64,000 bases of DNA from Allofournierella sp. Lineage in GTDB: Bacteria; Bacillota; Clostridia; Oscillospirales; Ruminococcaceae. A program made the position numbers and the translations under genes. Below, piece by piece: positions 58,494 through 64,000 of this stretch. Positions within the stretch are counted from its first letter, which is position 1. Each line of letters opens with the position of its first letter. The stretch lies in the NCBI GenBank assembly GCA_020025635.1, contig JAHHRU010000006.1, forward strand, positions 1 through 64,000, read 5' to 3'. The notes under the pieces were generated by a model that was not told where the DNA came from, did not search any database, and saw only the letters and a program-made list of their open reading frames with translations.

Positions 58494-59708
58494 TCAGTCT
58501 TCGCTTTCCTGGAAGGTCTCCTCGATGGGAGCCTCGGAGGTTTCGACCTTGCTTTCGTCGGCTTCCCACTTGAAACCGGGGATCTCGTCCTGGTCCACCA
58601 CGGTCACATAGCTGGTGCCGCAGTTGATCTCAAGAGGCTCCTGGGTGTCAAAGGTGACCAGGCGCAGGGCCTCCAGCGGGGTGCCCTTTTCCCAGCGGAT
58701 GCGCTCGATCTTGCCGCCGTAGCAGTAATAGCCGACGCCGCCCCAGTTGTAAACGACCTCCTGCAGGTCCTTTACTTCATGGCCGGGATAGGTGTGGATG
58801 TCGGTGAAGAGGATGATCAGGTTGTCAAAGGAGAGCTGCTTGCCATTGTTTTCGTCAATGGTGTCCATGTAGCTGCCCTTGGAGGAATAGAACTGGCCCA
58901 TCTTGTACTGGCCCAGGGTGTCATCGTAATCAAAGCGGGTGCGGTAGCTGGCCGAATGGCGGATGGTCACCCGGTCGGCCGCCGGGGATACACCGTCCTC
59001 CAGGAATTTGCCTTCGGGGATGTAGGCAGGGTCCCGGTAGTCCACAAAATCGAAGAAGGTGGAGTTGTAGGAGCGGCGGTCGTCCACCTCGTGGCGGGCA
59101 ACATAGTCGGCAATGCGCTCACCGCTCATGTAAGCGGTGTGCTCGGTGTCCACGCCCTTGCCGGCCCAGTTCACACGGTTGCGGTTGCGGTAAAAGAGCT
59201 TGCCGTCAAAGCCGCCTTCCAGGTTCCACTCGTCGTAATCATAATCGGCAATATACTGCTTCTGCACAACGCTCTGGCCGATGTGGGCATACAGCGGCTG
59301 GAACGGCAGCACCAGCTGGAAGAACTGGTCACGGGCAGAACGGATGGGGCCGATGTCCGGAATTTTGTTGTAATCATTGAACACAGCCATGAAACGGGTG
59401 ATACCACCCTCGACCTTGATCTCAAACAGGATCTGGGCGTCCGAAAGGCCCCTCTGGGGGCGGCAGGTGGTGATGTTGTTCACCATCACCGCAGTGATGC
59501 GCTGGCCTTCGGGGTAATCCAGATTTTTTTCGTAGCCGGTCAGCACGTTGGGCTCATAGGGCTCCGGTGTGGGTTCCGGCGTGGGGGCAGGGGTCGCCGC
59601 GGGGGTGCCTTTGTTGGGTGCTTTGGGGTCTGAACCGCTGCCGCCGCAGCCGGTCAGGGCACCGGCCATCACAGCCAGCACCAGAAGGATACTCATAATG
59701 CGTTTCAT
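58494..59708 (-). CDS. DUF3048 lipoprotein B
   Basis: A 404-residue lipoprotein: MKRIMSILLVLAVMAGALTG then Cys21, followed by a Pro/Thr-rich linker. The DUF3048 domain has MVNNITTCRPQRGLSDAQIL, EGGITRFMAVF and IGPIRSARDQFFQLVLPFQP. Two sub-domains are expected, a substrate-like pocket and an OB-like C-terminal part with GTSYVTVVDQDE. It shares these blocks with its neighbours on both sides, so the cluster arose by tandem duplication. It has its own promoter and terminator. Confidence 0.88.
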   Translation of the reverse strand: MKRIMSILLVLAVMAGALTGCGGSGSDPKAPNKGTPAATPAPTPEPTPEPYEPNVLTGYEKNLDYPEGQRITAVMVNNITTCRPQRGLSDAQILFEIKVEGGITRFMAVFNDYNKIPDIGPIRSARDQFFQLVLPFQPLYAHIGQSVVQKQYIADYDYDEWNLEGGFDGKLFYRNRNRVNWAGKGVDTEHTAYMSGERIADYVARHEVDDRRSYNSTFFDFVDYRDPAYIPEGKFLEDGVSPAADRVTIRHSASYRTRFDYDDTLGQYKMGQFYSSKGSYMDTIDENNGKQLSFDNLIILFTDIHTYPGHEVKDLQEVVYNWGGVGYYCYGGKIERIRWEKGTPLEALRLVTFDTQEPLEINCGTSYVTVVDQDEIPGFKWEADESKVETSEAPIEETFQESED

Positions 59709-59765
59709 GTGCTTTCCTCGAATTCTTTTTTATTCTTTCCCCCTAGCGGGGCCAGTACCAATTTC

Positions 59766-59794
59766 ATTATAACAGCCGGCTGCCTTTGCCGCAA
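59766..59794 (-). promoter_or_regulatory. Promoter of DUF3048 lipoprotein B
   Basis: TTGCGG and TATAAT with a 17 bp spacer. Confidence 0.6.
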
Positions 59795-59813
59795 CCGAAA
59801 AGGCCGGTTTTGT

Positions 59814-60923
59814 TCAGTCTTCAAACGCTTGTTCCAGCGTTTTTCCGTCGATGCGGCAGTTTGCGATCTGGCCGTTGTCCACAACGGCCAGGTAGCTGGT
59901 GCCGGGGTTCACCTTGATGTCCACCTCACGCCCGTCGTTTCCAACGATGCGAAGAGGGCTTGCGGCATCCTCCTTGATCCAGCGCACCCGCTCGTAGCGG
60001 CCGCCGCACAGATAGATGCCCGCCCCCTGCTTTTCGTCGAACCTTACATGGGCAAGCACGCCGTCGGGGTATTTTTCAATGTTTGCAAACAGCAAAAACA
60101 GGTTGTCGGCCCCATACTGCCGGCCCCCGTCGGCCATATCCACCTGGGGCTGGTCATATTGGCTTTTATAATAGCGGCCGTCCCCGGCATTGTAGGTAAA
60201 AAGCGAGTCTGCATAGCCGGAAAAGCGCAGATAAATTTCGTTTGCCTCGCCCCCTGCAAGCTCCCGTTTGGGCGCATCATACCGCACGAAATCGAAAACC
60301 GGGTTCGGCTCTGCCGCAAGGGCCGTATCCATTTTGTACTGCTCGGCCGCCTGGCGGAAGGTTTCGCCGTCGGTGTAAACGCAGTGCTCCTGGCCTTTGG
60401 TTTTGCGGCGCTCGGCATCGATCCAGTAATAGTTTTTGTATTTGCCGTCGATGCTTTTACTGTCTTCATATTTGTAGATTTCCAAAAAATCGCGGGCGGT
60501 GCTGGAAGCGCCGATGTGGGCATACAGGGTGTCCAGCGGCAGCATCAGCTGGATGTGCTGGTCCCGCGCGGAGCGCAGCGGGCCGACCACCGGCATTTTT
60601 TCATAATCCCGGTAAACCGCCATCAGGCGGGTGATGCCGCTTTCGGTCACGATCTCGTAAACAAGGTCGGCCGAGTTGATGCCGCTCTGCGGCCAGGCCA
60701 CCCGCACATTGTTCACCATAACGGCAAGGCCCCGGCGCCCTTCGGGATAGCCCTCCCACTTGGGCAGGCCGGTATAGGGGTTCACATCGTCAAAGACCTC
60801 ATACCGCACCGTGGGCAGCATCTGCGCCGGGCTTTTCTGGGGATCAGGCGTGTCGATTTCGCCGCAGCCGCACAGCATGGCCGCCAGCACACAGGCCACT
60901 GCTGTTGATCGCATGGGTTTCAT
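59814..60923 (-). CDS. DUF3048 lipoprotein C
   Basis: A 369-residue lipoprotein with a short signal (MKPMRSTAVACVLAAMLCGC, lipobox LCGC). DUF3048 blocks are clear: MVNNVRVAWPQSGINSADLV, ESGITRLMAVYRDYEKMP and VGPLRSARDQHIQLMLPLD, ending GTSYLAVVDNGQI. It lacks the long linker and tail of the other two. A GGGGGTAG site precedes the ATG. The promoter is not clear; a TATAAT lies at 60954-60959 without a good -35. Confidence 0.88.
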   Translation of the reverse strand: MKPMRSTAVACVLAAMLCGCGEIDTPDPQKSPAQMLPTVRYEVFDDVNPYTGLPKWEGYPEGRRGLAVMVNNVRVAWPQSGINSADLVYEIVTESGITRLMAVYRDYEKMPVVGPLRSARDQHIQLMLPLDTLYAHIGASSTARDFLEIYKYEDSKSIDGKYKNYYWIDAERRKTKGQEHCVYTDGETFRQAAEQYKMDTALAAEPNPVFDFVRYDAPKRELAGGEANEIYLRFSGYADSLFTYNAGDGRYYKSQYDQPQVDMADGGRQYGADNLFLLFANIEKYPDGVLAHVRFDEKQGAGIYLCGGRYERVRWIKEDAASPLRIVGNDGREVDIKVNPGTSYLAVVDNGQIANCRIDGKTLEQAFED

Positions 60924-61087
60924 GGTTCTACCCCCTTAAAACGTCTGATAACTATTATAATACTCAATTCCCGCGCCTTTGTAAACACTTTGTAATTTTC
61001 TGTCGATGTTTTTTAAATTTTCCCCGCCCGGCGGCCCCTGTTTTTTCCGGGATTTTGCCCCATTTATTATTTTTTCTTTTTTATGTA

Positions 61088-61116
61088 TTGACAAGCGGCC
61101 AAATGCTTGTTATACT
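61088..61116 (+). promoter_or_regulatory. Promoter of tRNA-Lys
   Basis: TTGACA and TATACT with a 17 bp spacer, 22 bp before the tRNA. Confidence 0.85.
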
Positions 61117-61138
61117 TGGAGAGCTGTTAAAGCAGCGT

Positions 61139-61214
61139 GAGCCATTAGCTCAGTCGGCAGAGCACCTGACTTTTAATCAGGGTGTCCGGGGTTCGAATCC
61201 CCGATGGCTCACCA
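61139..61214 (+). tRNA. tRNA-Lys (anticodon TTT)
   Basis: A 76 nt tRNA with encoded CCA. GAGCCAT pairs with ATGGCTC, the D arm has AGCTCAGTCGGCAGAGCA, the anticodon loop CTTTTAA gives TTT, and the T loop is GGGGTTCGAATCCCC. It is a single-gene unit. Confidence 0.98.
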
Positions 61215-61215
61215 T

Positions 61216-61246
61216 GCCCCGTTCTTCGGAACGGGGCTTTTCTTTT
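61216..61246 (+). terminator. Terminator of tRNA-Lys
   Basis: GCCCCGTTC pairs with GAACGGGGC around TTCG, then TTTTCTTTTT. Confidence 0.9.
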
Positions 61247-61333
61247 TGCTGGCCATATTTTCCAAAATCCTTTTGCCGGCCGGGCAGATGTGTTATACTC
61301 TTTTCAAGACCTGAAACAGCGGAGGAACAAAAA

Positions 61334-62260
61334 ATGAGCATGATCGTGATCGGCGCATCCTTTGTGGATATCAAGGGCTTCCCTTATGACGCCTATCTCC
61401 CCACCGGCCGCAATGTGGGCCGCATTGAATACATTCACGGCGGCGTTGCCCGCAATGTGGTGGAGGACATTGCCAACGCCGAGCTGCGCCCCACCTATCT
61501 TGGCATTGTGGATGACAGCCCCATGGGCGAGGCGGTGCGGGCAAAGCTTGCCCGCCACAAGGTGAATGTGGATTACACCCTCACCGTGCCCGACGGAATG
61601 GGCACCTGGCTGGCCGTGTTCGACAACAACGGCGATGTGGCCGGCTCCATTTCAAAGCGCCCCAACATGATGCCGCTGGCCGGCCTTTTGGACGAAAAGG
61701 GCGATGAGATCTTTGCAAAGGCCGACTCGGCAGTGCTGGAGGTGGACCTGGAAAAGGAGATCGTTCAGCGGGTGGTGGACCTTGCCGAAAAGCACAAAGT
61801 AAAGCTGTTCGGCGTGGTTTCCAACATGAGCATTGCTGTGGAGCGGCGGGACTTTCTGCAGCATTTCAGCTGCTTTATCTGCAACCAGCAGGAGGCGGGC
61901 CTTTTGTTTTTGGATGATTACACCCAGAAGACCCCGGTCCAGCTTCAGCGCATTTTGCAGGACAAGATCCGCGCGGCCCACATTCACTCCATGGTCATCA
62001 CCCTGGGCGCTCAGGGCGCCGTTTATGCCGACTGCGAGGGCCAGAGCGGCTACTGCCCGGCCCGCAAAGTGCATGTAAAGGACACCACCGGCGCAGGCGA
62101 CGCCTTCTGTGCGGGCGTTTCCATCGGCCTTACCTACGGCAAGACCCTGCCCCAGGCCATCGACATCGGCTCGATGCTGGCGGCTTCGGTGATCTCCTCT
62201 TCGGAAAACGTCTGCCCCCGTTTCCTGCCCCAGGAGCTGGGCCTGGATGTAACGATCTGA
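61334..62260 (+). CDS. PfkB-family carbohydrate/nucleoside kinase
   Basis: A 308-residue ribokinase-fold kinase. GGVARNVVEDIANAEL (about 36-51) is the first PfkB signature and DTTGAGDAFCAGVSIGL (about 250-266) holds the anion hole and catalytic Asp. The GGxxRNVAEN form resembles pseudouridine kinases (PsuK), but no psuG gene is adjacent, so the substrate is open. GGAGGAAC precedes the ATG. The pentapeptide-repeat gene follows after 19 bp, probably in the same transcript. Confidence 0.88.
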   Translation: MSMIVIGASFVDIKGFPYDAYLPTGRNVGRIEYIHGGVARNVVEDIANAELRPTYLGIVDDSPMGEAVRAKLARHKVNVDYTLTVPDGMGTWLAVFDNNGDVAGSISKRPNMMPLAGLLDEKGDEIFAKADSAVLEVDLEKEIVQRVVDLAEKHKVKLFGVVSNMSIAVERRDFLQHFSCFICNQQEAGLLFLDDYTQKTPVQLQRILQDKIRAAHIHSMVITLGAQGAVYADCEGQSGYCPARKVHVKDTTGAGDAFCAGVSIGLTYGKTLPQAIDIGSMLAASVISSSENVCPRFLPQELGLDVTI

Positions 62261-62279
62261 TTGTTTGGGGGTGTTTCGC

Positions 62280-62864
62280 ATGAATGCGGACGATTACGAG
62301 GAAGGCTCTGTTTTCAAGGGGCTTTCTCTTGAGTGGGAAGTGCTCACCGATCTTGAATTTTCCGGCTGCCGGTTCGAGGGCTGCACCCTGGAGCACACAA
62401 GGCTTGTGCGCTGCCGCTTTGAAAGCTGCACCTTTTCCGGCTGCCGTGCCGCAGAGCTGGACTGCAAGGACAGCATCCTGCTGGACTGTGCCTTTGAAAA
62501 CTGCCACCTCACCGGCATCAACTGGGACGCCCTTTGCGGCGGCGGCTTCATGGCCCCCATTGAAACCCTGGACCACTGCCACCTGAAATACAACTATTTC
62601 ACCGAAATGAACCTTTCCGGGTTCGATTTTTCCGGCAGCGAGATCCTGTCCTCCCTGTTTGCCGACTGCGATCTTTCCAAGAGCAAATTCAACCTCTGCC
62701 CGCTGGAACAAACCGAGTTTTTCCGCTGTGACCTGACTGGGGCGGATTTCCGGCAGGCCGCCGGATACCGGATCGACCTGGAAACCAACAAGCTGAAAAA
62801 AGCCCGGTTTTCCTTTCCCGAGGTGGTCGATCTCCTGAACGGGCTGGGCATTCGCATCGACTGA
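62280..62864 (+). CDS. Pentapeptide-repeat protein
   Basis: A 194-residue cytoplasmic protein made of A(D/N)LxF-type repeats, for example FSGCRFEGCTLEHTRLVRCR, then FESCTFSGC, MNLSGFDFSGSEILSSLFAD and DLTGADF. It should form a right-handed quadrilateral beta helix. Size and the central break resemble Qnr/McbG-like proteins that mimic DNA and protect gyrase, but many family members have other roles. The Cys content is notable. A TTG five codons upstream is rejected because GGGGG precedes the ATG at 62280. Confidence 0.85.
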   Translation: MNADDYEEGSVFKGLSLEWEVLTDLEFSGCRFEGCTLEHTRLVRCRFESCTFSGCRAAELDCKDSILLDCAFENCHLTGINWDALCGGGFMAPIETLDHCHLKYNYFTEMNLSGFDFSGSEILSSLFADCDLSKSKFNLCPLEQTEFFRCDLTGADFRQAAGYRIDLETNKLKKARFSFPEVVDLLNGLGIRID

Positions 62865-62906
62865 AAAAGCGGGACACACCCCCAAAAAGGGTGTGCCCCG
62901 CTTTTG
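62864..62906. terminator. Bidirectional terminator between the pentapeptide and MATE genes
   Basis: AAAAGCGGG-CACACCC pairs with GGGTGTG-CCCGCTTTT around a short loop. The two genes converge on it. Confidence 0.9.
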
Positions 62907-62907
62907 T

Positions 62908-64000
62908 TTATTCGTTTCGTTTCAAGTGCCGGTAATACCCGATGCCCACCGCATCGGCCAAAAACCAGCCGATGGGCACCGACCACCAGATGCCCGCCAC
63001 CCCAATGGCCGGGATGGCCGAAAGCCCGTAGGCCAGGGCCACACGGGTGCCCAGCGAAATAACGGTGAGCACCAGCGACATCCCCGGCCTGTGCACGGCC
63101 CGATACAGGCCATACAGCAAAAACAACACCCCGATGCCGCAGTAAAACGCCCCCTCGATGCGCAGATACTGGGTGCCGATGGCAAGGATCTGGGTTTCCT
63201 CGGCCGGGATGAAAATGCCCAGAAGCGGCTTTGCAAACACCCACACCAGCGCCGAAACCGCCAGGCTGAACAGAACCGCCGTGCGGGCCGCACTGGAAAT
63301 GCCCTTTTGGATGCGCTCCGGCTTTTTGGCCCCGTGGTTTTGGGCCACAAAGGTGGAAAAGGCGTTCCCGAAATCCTGCACCGGCATATAGGCAAAGGAA
63401 TCGATCTTCACCGCCGCGGCAAAGGCCGCCATAACCGCCGTGCCGAAGCTGTTCACAAGGCCCTGCACCATCAGGATGCCGAAATTCATCACCGACTGCT
63501 GGGCGCAGGTGAGCAGCGAAAACTGCCCGATCTCCCGCACCAGCGGCCAGGAAAAGCGCATTTCCTGCCGCCGCACCCGAAGGGCCGGTACCCGCCGCAG
63601 GGTATAGGCCATCAGCCCCAGGCCTGAGCCCCACTGGGCGGCCACGGTTGCCCAGGCGGCCCCGGCAATGCCCCAGTGAAAAACCAGCACGAACAAAAGG
63701 TCCAGCGCCACGTTCAAAAGGGATGCCGCCCCCAGAAACACCAGCGGTGTGCGGGAGTCGCCCACCGCCCGCAGGATGCTTGCATAGAAATTGCACAAAA
63801 AGGTGGCCGCAATGCCCCAGAAAACGCCCCACAGATAGGCCCGCATATCCGCATACACATTGGCCGGCACCTTGAGCGCATGCAGGATGGGGTCGATGCC
63901 AAGGAACACGCCGGCTTGCAGCAAAACGGCCAGCCCGCCGATGAGCACGAACGACACAAAAATGCCCGAGCGCATCTTTTGGGCCTGCCCGGCCCCGTAC
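62908..64000 (-). CDS. MATE-family efflux transporter (5' part beyond window)
   Basis: The visible ~364 residues are the C-terminal four-fifths of a multidrug and toxin extrusion antiporter with about nine helices. The frame runs off the window edge at YGAGQAQKMRSGIF, a conserved cytoplasmic loop segment of MATE proteins, so the start lies beyond base 64000. Other matches are ASILRAVGDSRTPLVFLGAA and FVAQNHGAKKPERIQKGI. The substrate is unknown. The gene stops just after the shared terminator. Confidence 0.9.
   Translation of the reverse strand, partial: YGAGQAQKMRSGIFVSFVLIGGLAVLLQAGVFLGIDPILHALKVPANVYADMRAYLWGVFWGIAATFLCNFYASILRAVGDSRTPLVFLGAASLLNVALDLLFVLVFHWGIAGAAWATVAAQWGSGLGLMAYTLRRVPALRVRRQEMRFSWPLVREIGQFSLLTCAQQSVMNFGILMVQGLVNSFGTAVMAAFAAAVKIDSFAYMPVQDFGNAFSTFVAQNHGAKKPERIQKGISSAARTAVLFSLAVSALVWVFAKPLLGIFIPAEETQILAIGTQYLRIEGAFYCGIGVLFLLYGLYRAVHRPGMSLVLTVISLGTRVALAYGLSAIPAIGVAGIWWSVPIGWFLADAVGIGYYRHLKRNE

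Overview
This window looks like chromosomal DNA from a high-GC Gram-positive gut Clostridium relative, probably family Oscillospiraceae (Faecalibacterium/Subdoligranulum/Gemmiger type). That placement is an inference. It rests on the S10 ribosomal operon order, strong AGGAGG ribosome sites with many GTG/TTG candidates, RqcH, SpoIIE, AbrB, YitT, lipoprotein and sigma-A promoter signatures typical of Firmicutes, and the carboxyspermidine route to spermidine. No phage, transposase, plasmid or CRISPR array was found.

Layout. 1-3.3 kb (minus): start of the S10 operon (rpsJ-rplC-rplD-rplW-rplB) behind one sigma-A promoter and a ~340 nt leader. 3.4-9.3 kb (minus): rqcH, a Nif3 protein, trmK, a DUF1858 protein and a large DUF2142 membrane protein. 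9.4-10.4 kb: a zinc-ribbon protein whose mRNA appears to begin with a degenerate tRNA-like element, and a sigma-70-type factor. 10.6 kb: tRNA-Leu(CAA). 10.9-15.05 kb (minus): an orphan immunity-like pair with a SUKH protein, an LTA-synthase-type sulfatase, and small accessory genes (DUF4177, GNAT, MBL hydrolase).

15.3-22.9 kb (plus): a six-gene polyamine operon: arginine decarboxylase, spermidine synthase, agmatinase, carboxy(nor)spermidine dehydrogenase and decarboxylase, and a dedicated aspartate kinase. Arginine goes to agmatine and putrescine. Aspartate kinase begins the route to aspartate semialdehyde, which the dehydrogenase joins to putrescine before decarboxylation to spermidine. The operon has a ~440 nt leader holding a ~250 nt structured RNA that resembles HEARO/IscB omega-RNA, and a strong terminator just before the first gene. 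No iscB gene is present. This is the most interesting locus here.

23.2-33.3 kb (minus): a small membrane protein, lysS with a fused C-terminal tRNA-binding domain, greA, an EF-G paralogue, a 1054-residue P-type-ATPase-like membrane protein lacking its catalytic motifs, and rlmB. 33.4-35.7 kb (plus): a TGTTGAA-rich intergenic region, an OGG-type glycosylase and class II aldolase. 36.0-39.5 kb (plus): a response regulator / ABC transporter / histidine kinase module with four CTTGAC repeats between the regulator and transporter genes. 39.9-44.1 kb: an HxlR regulator, a DMT exporter and a GltD-HdrD fusion oxidoreductase. 44.2-48.2 kb (minus): spoIIE and gltX. 48.4-53.8 kb (plus): an MBOAT/SGNH O-acylation pair, trpS, a YitT protein, an AbrB regulator with a zinc knuckle and an AT-rich lipoprotein. 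53.9-64 kb: an XRE regulator, histidine phosphatase, glycerate 2-kinase, three DUF3048 lipoproteins in tandem, tRNA-Lys(TTT), a PfkB kinase, a pentapeptide-repeat protein and a MATE transporter cut by the window edge.

Starts were chosen from visible Shine-Dalgarno sites and promoter positions. Family names come from motif recognition by eye, with no database search.
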